Below are positions 44,746 through 57,600 of a stretch of 64,000 nucleotides of DNA, one piece after another. Source of the DNA: Rehmannia glutinosa (lineage: Eukaryota > Streptophyta > Magnoliopsida > Lamiales > Orobanchaceae); NCBI GenBank assembly GCA_016081115.2, contig CM071930.1, positions 7,979,419-8,043,418 of the forward strand. Reading direction: 5' to 3'. The translations under genes and the position numbers were made by a program. Position 1 is the first letter of the stretch, and the number at the start of each line of letters is the position of its first letter. The notes under the pieces are model-generated. The model was not told the DNA's origin. It saw only the letters and a list, made by a program, of their open reading frames with translations, and did no database searches.

Positions 44746-44823
44746 GAGTTATATGAGCCTTATGATTTGCTTCTCCAAGTTTTTGAGTTATATGAGCCTT
44801 GTGATTTATTTCTCCAAATATTT
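44746..44823. repeat. 39 bp tandem repeat, two copies
   Basis: GAGTTATATGAGCCTT starts at 44746 and 44785, each followed by a GATTT..TTCTCCAA stretch. Confidence 0.85.
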
Positions 44824-45169
44824 ACGTTCATACATTCTTCAGTGAAGAAGGTGAAGATCTATGGCGTCGATCGACTCAACCACTCAAAGTGTTTGATCTT
44901 GGAGGGATTCCAATAGTGTTGAGTTCTTGGAAGAAACGTTCTGGATTAGTTAAATAGAAGCTAGTGTTGGTAGTAATTTAAAGAGGGAGTCTTTGAATTT
45001 CGTAAAATTAGTTGTATTTGTAATAATTGTTTGTTTTCTAATAGTGAATTGTTTCTTCTCTGGGCGTAGGTTCGTGCATTAAGATTGAGGAATTTAAACA
45101 CGTTAAAATACTTGTACTTTTATTCCGATGTATGAACGTGTTGTTTGTTTCATTGCTACAACATCAACA

Positions 45170-48102
45170 GGGTCATTCCTATATTTTGTAGGGCCTGGTG
45201 CGGAAAAAAAAATGGGTCCTTTATATTTATATTAAAAAATTAAAATAACTAACTAATCAATGTTACGAAAAATAATTGTATTGATTAAAACATAAAATAA
45301 TGAAATATTATATTTCAATTTCAATATTTCTAATTTCATTAAAATAATGCTACAAAGGAGATATTTCAATAATCAATATATTCAAAGGAAAAACATCAAT
45401 ACATTAGCCAAAGAAAATTGATCTCCTTGCATTTTTATCTATCAAGTCATCAATCAGTCTTTCATAATCAAGTTTATCTAAAAATTCACTCTCAATTGAA
45501 ATCAACGATAAAAAAATTGAGGAAGAACCTTATGCAAATAAAATAAACATTGAGAAGACAATGAAACTCTAAGCAAAATAGAATAACAATTGATACAATT
45601 CATATTGATGTCGAAAATATAACTAAAGATAAATAATTTTTATTTATTGAGCTTTTCTGGAGATGAATTTGTTTTAGTTATAGTTAAAATCTGCTTTGTG
45701 TGAAGGAGAAAAAAAAAACTGAATTTAAGTTGGGGGGGAAGTTTGAACTCATGACGTCAATGTGTAAGAGTTGCACAAAAACCAGACCAACCAACTACTT
45801 TGATAAAATTTAGCTTTTGGTTTCTAAGAACTTGTTGTTGTTAGAGGGGAAAAACGAGAACTTTTACGGGGAGGAAGATTCAAACCCACAACGACCTAAA
45901 ATATGCAAAAGTAGCGCACGTACCACTTGACCAATCAAACTATTTAGCAATTTTATAGTGTTTATTTTACATAAACGTATATTTAAAATAATTAAAAAAA
46001 ATATCGGGGAGGGGAGGCTCGCCGGAGGAGGCCCAGCACGGCGGCGCCGCCTTGACCGCCCCAGGAACGGTTCTGAACATCAACATCCAACAAGACCAAC
46101 ACCGAACGATTTTGTATGAAAATCAGGAAAATATATTTTCCTAATCTAAAAAAAAATTAAAAGACGATGGCAAAAATTTCCTAGTTACAGAAAAATGAGT
46201 TATTTATTCCTGCTGCCTACTCCCTGGCCGGTGTAGCAACTGATAATTTATATATAAATATATATGTGCTTTATGGTTGAAGTATTATTATTATTATTAG
46301 ATTAGAGAAAGAAACAAGGTTGATTCTCACTAATTACTATGTTCAGAAGCAGCACATGGTTTGGAAAAAAAAAAAGAAGCAGCACATGGAGACAGATTCT
46401 TCAAATTTTCTACTTAATTTCATAAAGATTTAAGTAGTAAAAGCAAGCAAAATTCATTGGCTGATTCCAGGACCATTCCTAATCAGTAATCATGACAGTT
46501 AGTGTTCTAATTAAAGTTTATATGAATTTGAACCCAAAACCTTCATATATCACACACATCAATAGAAATCATCATAGGCCTTTTTTTTAAAAAAAAAAAA
46601 AGGGGATAAAGCTGTAATCTTTTTGTGGTTCAGTGAATGTGTATGTTTTGGGGCCTAATTCAACTTATATATATGAATAAATATATGATTAGTTACACAT
46701 TGGACTAATCCAAGTCAAATGAAATGGGTCATCTAGTCATCTAAAACTCAAAAGACCCTTTTCATCAGGCTTTTCTTAAAGTGATAAGTTGTTTATCTTT
46801 TGATAGTTGTGTTGTATTACATATAACAAATGTCCCACAGTTAATGTTATTGTAATGTATTAAATGCATTGCGCATTGAGTGTATCATTTTTAGCCACAC
46901 TTGTGAATTTCCCACATTGCGTTAGCATCGTAATGTGGAGCTCACTTCAGTGTATAAATTTTTAAGTGAAACTTTTCATAAAAAAAATTGTCCCAAGCCT
47001 TTGAAGTATTGCAACTAGGGGCAGTCTATTGGAATTCTTTAAATAAACTTCTAATTTCTGCAGGCAAAAATATGAAAAGTGCAACATACTTTCTCTATTG
47101 TTCGTTCTTTCTTTATTGCTTTCTATTTATTTTACTTTATATAACTTGTGATTTTCTACTCCTGCCCTATTATGGGGGCTCTTGCCCCCCCCCCAAACCC
47201 CATCCCACCCAAACATCTTATTCTTCACAAAACTCGCTCTCAAATTCAATTGAAAAAACTCACTCCCAAATTCAATTTAAAAGTAATTATCTATGTATTT
47301 GCTATCATAATCATGTCCTATGATCCCCTCATTTTATTTTTAGTTTTATTTTTGGATTGATTTTATTTAAGTTTTACAATAATTCTGGGTCAAGACATTT
47401 TATCATTTTATATAAGATTTATATATATAAGATCTCTAGCGCCCTTCACCATTTTTTGTTAATTGCTTTCACCAATTTTAGTTGCCATTAACCTTTGCTA
47501 TTCTTTTGTGCTCCATTTTTTTTTTGTTATTTCATCTCATATTTATTGTCTCAATGTATTATTTTCTTTAATTTTAATCATGAAAGACGTCTATCAAGCA
47601 GTACGAACTTACATTTTTTCACTCAATTATACATTAATCATTTTGGTGTTAATATTGCAGAAGTAATTCTGTGTGTTTGTTTTTATTTTGCAGTGTTAAT
47701 CTTGTGTTGTCCTTTTAATAGGTTATTAATATTGATTACATAAAAGTGTTTTTTCTTAGATTAAGTTAAAGAGTGCATTCCGTAATTATATATTGGATGA
47801 TCAATTTCTAATTGACTTTTTAGTACATATTGTAAAAATAAATTGCTAAAAAGTCTTGAACCCTCCTATTAAAGGATTCTTCTGCAAGAAAAATGTTCTA
47901 AATTTTAGTAAATTAAGAATATTTTTCGGCGCAAGTGTAATAATTTAAATTTTTGGGTCCCCTCGATAATGAATCTTTGCTCCGCCTCTGATTTACATCA
48001 TAGTGTGAAGAATTATATAGCATCTTAAAGACAATATTTTTAAAGGTATAACTAGCCTACACTTACTTCTATCATTATCAAAACAAACTCCATACCCACT
48101 TT
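45170..48102. other. Gene-free region with SINE-like heads
   Basis: On the minus strand at about 45870-45950 a TTGGTCAAGTGGTACG / GTGGGTTTGAATCT pair, and at about 45730-45800 a weaker TTGGTTGGTCTGG / GAGTTCAAACTT pair, resemble A and B boxes of tRNA-derived SINEs. A GC-rich patch lies at 46010-46070. Elsewhere there are AT-rich tracts, a C run (47179-47189) and short frames without motifs (46988-47743). No gene supported. Confidence 0.4.
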
Positions 48103-48110
48103 TGTATATC

Positions 48111-48970
48111 AAGAGGCGGATCATAAGGGAGCCAGCACTAGCCCAGTGCAAATTTCTAAGAATTCTACTTTTAGTACTATAATTTCTATATTATTCATAA
48201 TTAGCCCTTCCCAAAATTTAATGAAAACTCAAAATGATCCCAAAATTTAAATTCATTTTAAAAATAAAAAGTTAAGTACTTAAAACTTTTGTGTTATCAT
48301 GATATTAATGCTATAATTTAATATATGTTTTTAGACTATTTTTGTAATCCTTAATTTATTATTAGTACACTTACCATGTCATATAAGTTTAAACTGTAGA
48401 AATTAGAATATGTATTCTAAGTATCACATATATTAAAAAAAATCATATGCTTTATTAGTTATAGGCCCAAATAAATTTAACAGTTTTGCTTATTGTGTCT
48501 ACCGTGTCGTGCCATGCTTTTCGTATTTTTAGCGTCTTTGACTTTAAATTTTAGGCCCAATAAGATTATTGTGTTGCATTTGGGCTTTAGTTTATCGTGT
48601 CAAGTTATTATTTATCGGGCCGGTATGACCGATTTGTCTCCTCTAAGTGTCATCATCAAGTATGAAATTGAAAAATTATCAGTTTTTTTAGCTTTTTTTA
48701 TATTTAGTTATTGGATTCTATTATTTGTGGCAAGAAAACAAACAATATGAAAAAATAGAATATGTCCATTTGATTGCTAATATAAATATATCACTTTGTT
48801 TTTATGAAGTAATTTCTACTTTTTATTTAGAAATAATATAGTCTTGTAATAATTCATTATATATATATATATAATCATTGTTCTATATATACATATATAT
48901 ATATATAATTTTTTTAGTCAAATCTTTATTTTTTAGCCCACCCTACTACTAATTTCTGGATCCGCCACTG
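48111..48970. mobile_element. hAT-type element (CAGTGGCGGA family), 860 bp
   Basis: Ends AAGAGGCGGATC and GGATCCGCCACTG, flanked by the exact 8 bp duplication TGTATATC (48103-48110 and 48971-48978). An 85-codon frame inside (48493-48750) overlaps GGGCC-containing repeat-like DNA and is not convincing. (AT)n tracts occur near the right end. Confidence 0.85.
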
Positions 48971-48978
48971 TGTATATC

Positions 48979-49480
48979 CATATAACAATTTGGTGTATTA
49001 GTCGTCCCTCGGGTATTTGTGGTGTGTGTATATATATACTTAGTTTTACATAAAATAAGATAATTGTATATCATCCACACACTATCAAACATCTCAAATA
49101 TTTGAGCAGGATGTGTCGTTTGACATTGTCTGAACTAAATTGAAGGATTATCTATATAGGATTTTCCCTTACTGAACTATCTGGATATATAATAGTGTTG
49201 TAGCACACCATATGATGATTATGAATTTTTAAATGATAGTTATGAAATAAAAATCTAGAGTATTTTATTAGTTGATTACTTAATTAAAAGTATTGGCTGA
49301 GAGTTGGTATTAAATTATTATTTTAAGTTCAAAATAATTTTTTATGAAAATATTATCTCTTGCACACCATGTCTAAATCACAAACCAAAAATAGAGGAGT
49401 CGAGTTTGACACGAAGCACGATAACCATCACCAAGTTTTTCAAGAATCTCAGAGAATAACTAATAAGAGAGTGGGGAAAA
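48979..49480. other. Gene-free spacer
   Basis: AT-rich, nothing recognised. Confidence 0.5.
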
Positions 49481-49485
49481 ATGAG

Positions 49486-50072
49486 GGAAATTTGGAAAAA
49501 TACCCCTCCATCTGGGAGTATTTTTAAAAAATACCTCAAAAATATTAAAATTTGATTTATCCTTTTAAACTCCTACTGCTCAGCTCACTGCCTACCAAAT
49601 TCTATTCAAAAAAAAATTCAAATTCGCCATTTTTTGCACATTCCAATAACAATTATAATCATATACTCATTCTATATAATATATATATAACAATGTCAAA
49701 TTATACTGGTTTTAGAACCCTAGTCCAATTAGTCTTGATAGCGTTCATTATTTTTAACCAGATGTGAGTTTACATTTTATTTGAAAATGGTATTATGGCC
49801 AAACTTTTAGGATTCTTAGAACGAGTATAAATTGACACTGTTAGACATAATATTGAAAATGAGTATGTAGTTGTAATTGTTCTTGAAATATGCAAAAAAT
49901 TGCGAATTCGATTTTTTATTTGAACTGGTCAATTAGGTGGTCGGTAAGATGGGCATCAGGCGGTGGGGTGAGCAGTAGGAGTGCATGACATAAATTAAGT
50001 TTTAATACTTTGGGGCATTTTTCAAAAATACCCCAAATAAAGGGCAAATTTCCAAATTTCCCAATAAAGGAG
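49486..50072. mobile_element. Foldback MITE, unassigned
   Basis: The left arm GGGAAATTTGGAAAAATACCCC is mirrored by the right arm (GGGCAAATTTCCAAATTTCCC with CAAAAATACCCC). The interior is AT-rich; a short frame at 49552-49767 has no motif. Confidence 0.6.
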
Positions 50073-50486
50073 AGAGAATGTCCTTGTTGCTAAAAATAAA
50101 AACATAAAAAAACAAAAGATGTTGACTTTGTGGTCTCCTCTTGTAAAGTCGACTAATGTAGGGATTGATCAGTTGTTTTCAAGAGGACATATCACGAACC
50201 GTCGAACCCTATGGAATAATATCTTCAAAACATGACATTCCACATTATAAATGAATAGAGATATTCTAGACGTATACAAATATCATAAAACTAATAAAAA
50301 CTTTCTTGCTAATATAATGATTATATTATTAAGTAGCATGGTGTTCACTCGAAAGGTTATATATATGCTTACTAATCGACTTTACGATTTTGTCTTAATA
50401 AATGTACTTTTAGGTGAGATTCTGACTCCTTAAGATCTTACTCATAAACTTTAATCTACTGTTGTGTGTGTTTACATACTATGAAA

Positions 50487-50903
50487 TTAAGGCTGTGATT
50501 GGATATGAAAGAGATTCCATTTTTATTCTGCTGGAGAATTTTTTTGACCAAACATACAATTGTTCATGAAATTTTTTAGAAAGTATATATTCTCTCTCAT
50601 TTTCACTTTTTCTTATTTTTTTCTCTTACCAATCACATCTACACATTTTTCCACAAAAAAAACTAATCATTATTACACATTCTCTTACAAATTTCACTAT
50701 TCACTCACTCACACATTTATAACTACCAATCACATCCAATCATTATTTTACTATTTTTAAATCAAATCAACTTTTATCCTTACTTTTTTATCTCGCATCT
50801 AATCACATCTCAAAATTCATCTTTTTTCTTCCATTTTTTTTTACTACTATTCTCTAGCAAAATGAATATTTTCAAAATGAAAGTATATCCAATCGCGCTC
50901 TTA
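50487..50903 (+). mobile_element. MITE, copy 2 of a 0.41 kb family
   Basis: Ends AAGGCTGTGATTGGATAT and ATATCCAATCGCGCTCTTA are inverted repeats. The body matches the reverse complement of 29745-30155. The 66-codon frame inside is low complexity. Confidence 0.75.
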
Positions 50904-50940
50904 TTTCTCGAATTGCCATCCCTTCCCAACGCAAATCTTA

Positions 50941-52892
50941 GGTCATCTCCAGCCCATCTATATCTCATCACTAAATATGTAAAAAAACATTCTCCAATCC
51001 AACTCTAAAGCTTACACCAAATTTAGTGTAATGAATAGTATTACACCAAAGGATTTGGATTTAAAAATAACCAAAACTTCTCTCTACCCTTTTTTTCTCT
51101 CACGTCTCTCTACAAAAAAAAAAAAAAATCCCTAACCCAAAATCCTTTTCCCCCTCCATCTCCCCATCTTCAGCCGCCACCCACTCTCTCTCCCCTCCAC
51201 CTCCCTCCTCCCTCCCCTCCATGCTTCACTGGAGGGCCAACGATAGTGGTCCTTGTGTCTTTAGGAGGTGGCCGAAATTTTCGTTCGGGGTGAAAGCGGG
51301 TTGGAGCTTCACGGAGGTGTCTCGGAGTTGAGTAGACGATGGGCTATAGGCCGGGAGCTGGCAAAAGATCGGGCCGGGTTTTGCCAACCTAACCCACCAG
51401 GCAAAAACCGGGTTGGGCACAAACAAGACCGGGCGCAAAAAAATAGGGAACCTAGCCCGGCGATGAGTTTTGTTTTATTCCGGGGGGTGGGTGAACGGGT
51501 ATCTAGAATTTCCCACTGGGTGGAATTGCTTAGGAGAAGCAGGAAGCCGAGGGTCGGTCCTCAATGCCACAAGGGTAGGAAGGGGGATGAGGCCCAGAAG
51601 CTCGGGCTTCATCAAGCCCCTAGGGGTCTAACTCGTACTCGTCTTTTAATGCTTAAATAGCCTCCTCCTCTTCGCCCAAGGAAAGCTGGCCAATCGCCCC
51701 CAGTTTTGGATCCTTTCCCCTGAAGCTGACACGTCGCCTTCCCTCGCTAATAAAGCATTTCAGTCCCTCCCCGCGTTCAGTCTTCTATAAAGGAAAATTG
51801 CACTTAAAAAGTCGGGCCTCCCGGGCTAGTTCATCGGGCCGGGCTAGGCTGGGCTTTTGAGGCCCGATTTTTTCAGGCCTTGAAAAATAGAGCCCAGTCC
51901 ATTAGAAAATTGGTAGGGCAAATTGAGTGTGATTCTCGCAGCAGTAGATTTGGGTGAGGGAGAGGCATTTTCTTTTTTTCTTTTTGTTTTTTTTTCTTCT
52001 AATTTTTTAGCTATAGATTGTTGTAGTTTTCTTTTTTGTTTGTCTTTTTTTTCCCCGGTTGATTTGCGAAACTCGTAGGCGGATCAATTTTATTTGTTCT
52101 GTAGTATGTAGTGGTTGCTCGTGCCCGATTTAGTTCTTTTTTGTGTGTGTTATAGTCTCCATTAATGAGTGCTGAAGTCTCCCAGCGTGGGAGTGGTCTA
52201 GTTTTGGGTGTGAAGTGTTTAGTTTGTGGAGTAGATCTGAATTGGTGTTGCCAATTCCCCGCTTGGTTTTTGTTTAGTCAAGTCGGCTCTTAGCCAGTTG
52301 GCTAGGTTTGTAGTTGTAATTCCAGTTTTGTTGAGTCGTTCTAATAAAATACTATAGTTCGAAAAAAAAATAGTGTTACACCAAATTGGTATTACACTAT
52401 TCCTTTACACCAAATTTGGTGTAATACAAATATTTCCTATTTGTCCTCCAATTCTTCTATTTCAAACTTAAATTCCAATTGTGTAAACCAATAAATTATT
52501 ATAATCTCAATTTAAAATTTTCTATAAACTACATCAATTAAGAAACAAAATTACAATTTAAATAAAAGAGCATCAAAGTTATTTGTTATTTATTTTGCGA
52601 TTTAGTATCTTTATTTATTGTGATATTAGTTGTAATATTTATTTTGCAAAATAATTAATTAATGTAATATTAGTTAAATGTAAGTTTTTATTTAGTTACA
52701 TTAATAGTAATAAAATATAAACAAAAGTAATAATTGCATAAACAAATAAATTTGTTATTCCAAAATTAAAAAAAAATATTAAAATACTTATTTGGTGTAA
52801 TGGGTTGGAGATGATTTTTGAATAATAACACCAAAACATCAAATTTGATGTGATTTTCACACCAAATTTGGTATCATGAGTTGGAGATGCCC
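50941..52892. mobile_element. MITE (GGTCATCTCCAGC...) split by a retroposon
   Basis: Ends GGTCATCTCCAGC and GAGTTGGAGATGCCC are inverted repeats with repeated TTACACCAAATTTGG words near both ends, flanked by TA. The middle, about 51043-52370, is an insertion of another type. Confidence 0.6.
51043..52370 (+). mobile_element. Poly(A)-tailed retroposon, LINE-like or processed transcript
   Basis: It ends in AATAAAATACTATAGTTCG followed by an A run, and is flanked by 15-mers TAGTATTACACCAAA (51028) and TAGTGTTACACCAAA (52371) that differ at one base. Its start is C-rich like a plant 5' leader. A 130-codon frame (51268-51660) has no domain I recognise and there is no reverse transcriptase. A GC-rich GGGCC patch (51810-51900) may be another MITE. 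The flank repeat could also be part of the host MITE's own repeats. Confidence 0.4.
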
Positions 52893-52944
52893 TAAGCAAG
52901 TGGATAGCTATCGGGAAGCCTTGCGAAATTTCATTAGTTACACT

Positions 52945-53165
52945 TAGAGCTGTCAAAACTAGGTCGGCCCGATGAGCCAGCCCGACCGATCTAGCATAGG
53001 GGCCCGACTGAACTGTGGTTTCATAAGCCTAAAAAGAGCGGGCCGAATATTTGGCCCGAACTACCAGGTCAACTTGGTCGTCTCGAATGACCCGATGCAT
53101 TTTATATATATTTTCAAATCATGGGTTAGGCTTGGGCTCCACAAATGCGGGCCTGATGGAATTTG
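52945..53165. mobile_element. hAT-like MITE fragment
   Basis: Starts TTAGAGCTGTCAAAACTAGG and carries GGCCCGA words as in other hAT MITEs here, but a matching right end was not found. Confidence 0.4.
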
Positions 53166-53169
53166 GCTG

Positions 53170-53807
53170 GTATATTTTTTCCCCTTTCACTCAATAAAAT
53201 TAATTACACCCACATCCATAAAATAGAGAAATATAAGAAAATTAAATAACCCATCACTCAATAAAATTGTTACATTCATCCACAAAATGATAAAAGTCTA
53301 CCTAGTAAATATCACTGTCCATTTCAATATGAACTGTGCAATTATTGAAATTGAAGAAACTCTAGTCAAAGAAAAACAATCATTAGTTGAACTACAATAA
53401 TTCTTTGCCAATACAAAAGCTGAAAGTGATTATCATAGTCGTGTAACATCAACGTACCCCCAAAACGAAATTAAAAAAAAGGGAAATAAAATACAAATGA
53501 GAAAAAGAGAACTGTAGAATCCCACTCGTTAACAGCGTTAATTATATTGAGTAGAAAGACAGCAGATTCTATGCTCATGATCATGGCCAATCAATGATAT
53601 TATGGATGCATTCAGTTGAATTCATAATGCAAAAGCTGATATTTTTTTTCCCCTTTTGTTTTAACATGTATTGAAATTAGATTGTTCTTTCCATTGATTG
53701 AACTAGTAATAGAATTAAGAAAGTTTAGTAATATTCATAAAGGTTCAATTTATATAAATCTACAAAAAAGTTACATGGAATATGACCCAAGTACTTGCAA
53801 AAACCAT
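53170..53807. other. Gene-free spacer
   Basis: AT-rich; no recognised frame or repeat ends. Confidence 0.5.
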
Positions 53808-54452
53808 CACTGCCGTAGAAACTGTTTTTTGTTTGTCGTCGCAAAAGATCAAAAGTCAACGCAAATAAAGTTTTTATGACAACGCCTCGCCGCAAATAAG
53901 TTGCTGCGAATATTTTGTCGCAAAAGAGCTATTTGCGACAACATGTTGTTACAAATATATTTGCAATAATTTGTTGTCACAAATAATTTATCCGTCGCAA
54001 TTTTTGCTTGCTAACATGGCTCCATTATTTGCGGCGACATGTTGTCGCTAATATCCAAGTATTTGTGATGACTATTATCGGCACAAATAAAATATTAGCA
54101 TCGAAATTTGTTGTCGATATATAAAGCCCCCATGTTGTCGCTAATACGCTCATTATTTGTGACAACTTATGTCAATGCAAATAACATATGAAATATTAGC
54201 AACCATAGTTGTTGTCGCTAAAGCAACTTTTTTTTTTTAAAATTTACCTATTAAACATGTATTTTACCTAACAATAGTCAATATCTACCAACACCATAAT
54301 GCCTTCAAAACAAAATATCAACCCAAATATAAAAAACAAAAACTAAATATCAACATAATATTAATTATCAAACTAACAATATAGATTCACCAATGTGACC
54401 AAAACATAAGAGTAATATATAATAAATGGAACATTGTATCAACTAACTAAGC

Positions 54453-54661
54453 CTAATCACTTAAATCCTCAGTTTGATCTTCCCCGTCCGATGGATGTGC
54501 AGTCAATGACGATGGAGCGCTAGAAGCAAGTGCTGGCAGAGGTGGAAAAACTGGCCAAGGTAAGTCTAGATGCAACCGTGTGAACATCTCCCTCATATTG
54601 GCAACGAAATCAGTCAATTGACCATGGCTCGCAGCCATGGTATGTACCTGTCCTTGCAGCT
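54453..54661 (-). pseudogene. C-terminal piece of a CACTA-encoded protein (Ptta/En-Spm type)
   Basis: This frame (TMAASHGQLTDFVANMREMF, then a Pro/Ser-rich acidic tail, stop at 54453) continues the frame that ends at the hAT insertion near 58058. Removing the hAT element and one copy of its 8 bp duplication joins LIQ to ELQGQVHT without a frame change. The Q-rich helical end resembles the C-termini of Transposase_24 proteins; moderate confidence on family. Confidence 0.55.
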
Positions 54662-54669
54662 CTTGAATC

Positions 54670-57600
54670 TAGAGATGTTAACGGGCCGGGCCCGGTGGGC
54701 CCCCTTTAAACCGCAAAAAAAAAGGGTTAGGGCCTCTAAATGCTGGCCCGTTTAAATCCGGGCCTTTTTGGCCCGGACCGGTCCAGCCAACGGGCTAAAG
54801 GGGCGATGGGCCGGCCAAACAGCTGGCCAAGCATTTTTTTTTTTTTTTTTTTGGGAAAAAGAGTAATATTTGTGTACGCGTCAGTAACACATTCCGAAAA
54901 ACTGAAAAGGAAATGAAATTGAAACCCTAATCCTACTCCTACACGCCGCTGAATCGCTCGACGCCGCTGCTATATCGCCAACTTCAACTCGCCAGTCGCC
55001 GGACTTAGATAATAGTTAAGACATCACAAATCACAATTCACAAATTGAGGTGGACCACCGAAATGAGACAGTAAGAAGTTTTCTTTCTAAACTATGTTCT
55101 GTTTTTTTTTTTTTTTTTTTCTAAATTATGTTATGTTTTCTTTTTCTTTTTCTATTAAATTAAAATATATTTCCTTTACAGTTTATCTTTAAGTACTAAG
55201 CAAGTTGAATTTGGTTGTGCTGCTTGATGTGGGGATTGGGGGTTTATAGAAAGTAAGATTTACAAAAATTGAATTTACAAAAATTGAAATGTTCATTGCT
55301 TAATTGCTTATCTTTGTTATACACTTCGTCTTGGAATGTTAATCGCTTAATTGCTTATACACTTTGTCTTGGAATGTTAAGCGCTTTTACTGAGAAAAGT
55401 GAAATTTACAAAAATTGTAATTGATCCGACACCAACTCCTCTCGTATGTCTTTGTAAATTTACTAAAATGAGTTTTAACTCTTCCGGCGATAAACAATAA
55501 ACATGGATTCTCAAAGCTATGACAATGATGAAGTGGAAGTTTTGGGATCCGTTGCTCCTTCCGATAATGTGAGCTCCAGAAACCCTAAAAAAAAAAAGTA
55601 TAGAACTAACACCTCCAAGGTATGGAGCAATTTTTCTAAGCTCGAAAACGGTAGAGTGAAGTGCAATGGGTGTGGAAAAGATTATGCTTGGAACGGCTCT
55701 AGTTTTTAACTTCTACTCTTACACGTCATATAAATAATTGTAAGAGTGTCAAATATAATGATGTGGGTTTGATGTTAAACGATGAAGGAAATTAAGATCT
55801 AAGAAGATTGATCCAAAACAAGACGTGAACTTTTGCTTAAATTTATTATTTCACATGATCTCCCACTTTCTTTTGTTGAATACAAATGGATAAGAGAGTT
55901 AATCAAGTATTTGAATCGATGCCAAAAATATTAGTAGATTAACGACTACTACGGATATTTTAAAGTTGTATCATGTTGAAAAGGAGAAGTTGAAACGTGT
56001 TATGCTTGATAGTCCTAGTAGAATATGTTTAACATCTGATTGTTGGACTGCTTGTACTAGTGAAGGCTATATTTGTTTGACGGCTCACTTTGTTGATTCT
56101 AATTGGAAATTAAATAGTAAGATTCTTTTTACGTAAAATGGAGCCTCCACATTCTGGGTATGATTTGGCAAATAAGGTGTACGAGTGCTTGAAAGAATGG
56201 GGTATTGACCACAAGATATTTTCTCTTACTTTGGACAATGCTTCGGCTAATGATTCTATGCAAAATTTCTTGAAAGAAAGGTTTTATCTGCAAAACGGTC
56301 TTCTTTGCAATGGTCAATTTTTCCATATAAGATGTTGTGCTCATATCTTGAATCTTATTGTCCAAGATGGTTTGAAAGTAGCTAATGAAGCTTTAAACAA
56401 AATCAGAGATAGTATTAAATATGTTAAGGGATCAGAGGGGAGGATGAAAAGTTTTCTTCAATGTGTGAGTCAAGTTGGTGGTATAGATACTAAAGTTGGT
56501 TTGCGGTTGGATGTACCTAGCTACTAGATGGAATTCTACTTACACCATGCTTGAAAGTGCAATTAAATACAAGCGTGCCTTTAGTAGTCTTCAATTGACT
56601 GATAGGAATTATAAGTCTGCTCCGACAAATGAGGAGTGGACAAGAGGGGAGAAAATGTGTGAGTTCTTGCGCCCATTTTATGTGATTACAAACTTGATTT
56701 CTGGAACTTCTTATCCGACCTCCAACTTGTATTTCATGCAAATATGAAAAATCAAGTGTTTTCTGAAAGCAAATGTGGAGAGTGAAGATGAAGATATTAG
56801 GAACGCGTCTTTGAAAATGAAAGAAAAATTTGCTAAGTATTGGAGGGATTACAGCATTGTGCTTGCATTTGGGGCCGTGTTTGATCCTCGGGCAAAATTG
56901 GGAATGATAAAATATTGTTACTCCCAACTTGATCAACATTCTTGCCAAGAGAAGATTGATAATATTAGAAGCAACTTGCAAATGCTTTTTGGTGAGTATA
57001 CGAAGTGGATGTCCTCGACTCAGCCAATTGAAAGTAGCTTCCAAAGTACTCCAAATTTATCATCTTTTGCTCCGCTTTCAGCTGGTGGGAAAGGAAAGGA
57101 AAAAGTTGATGATAGTTTGTATGATGTGAGTATTTATTTTGACTTATCTTATATTTATATGACATATTCATTATTTGTTTGTCTCATTAATTGTCTTTTT
57201 CCTTATTTATTTATTTCATTTTGTTTAGGTTATACAAGATTGGCGAGTAAAGCATCAGATTGCCAAAATGAAAAGTCTGCATTGGACTAATATTTGGATG
57301 AGCCCCCACTTGAATTTCAGTATTTTCCAAATTTAGATGTATTGGAATTTTGGAAAAATAACAAGCGATGTCCAGCACTATCAATTATAGCATGTGATAT
57401 ATTAAGTATTCCTATCACAACTGTAGCATCTGAGTCTGCATTTAGCATAGGGGCTCGTGTTCTCACTAAATATAGAAGTCGGCTTCTTGGTGATAATGTG
57501 CAAGCTATTCTTTGTACTCGTAGTTGGTTACAAGGTTTTATTGATGGTAAGATTCTTAAAATTTTGTTTTACTATTTGATTTCAATTATCTATACATATA

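Larger units (their letters stand above)
41815..45163 (+). mobile_element. Possible old solo LTR hosting the CACTA nest
   Basis: The pair TGTTGTA (41815) and TACAACA (ending 45163) could be LTR ends. Outside the CACTA insertion the remaining about 740 bp contain a TATATAAG box (44710), a 39 bp tandem repeat and a downstream T-rich, polyadenylation-like region. I found no matching 5 bp duplication, so this is tentative. Confidence 0.35.

Noticed and set aside
47030..47995. Further CAGAGGCGGA-type hAT element ending near 47990
   Set aside because: A right-end-like GCTCCGCCTCTG is visible but no left end or target duplication was found.
50251..50433. 60-codon frame, possible small membrane protein
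   Set aside because: It is AT-rich with no leader or promoter features, unlike the unit at 9683-9844.
51268..51660. 130-codon frame proposed as a gene
   Set aside because: No recognisable domain; it lies in a GC-rich retroposon-like insert, and I could not support a function.
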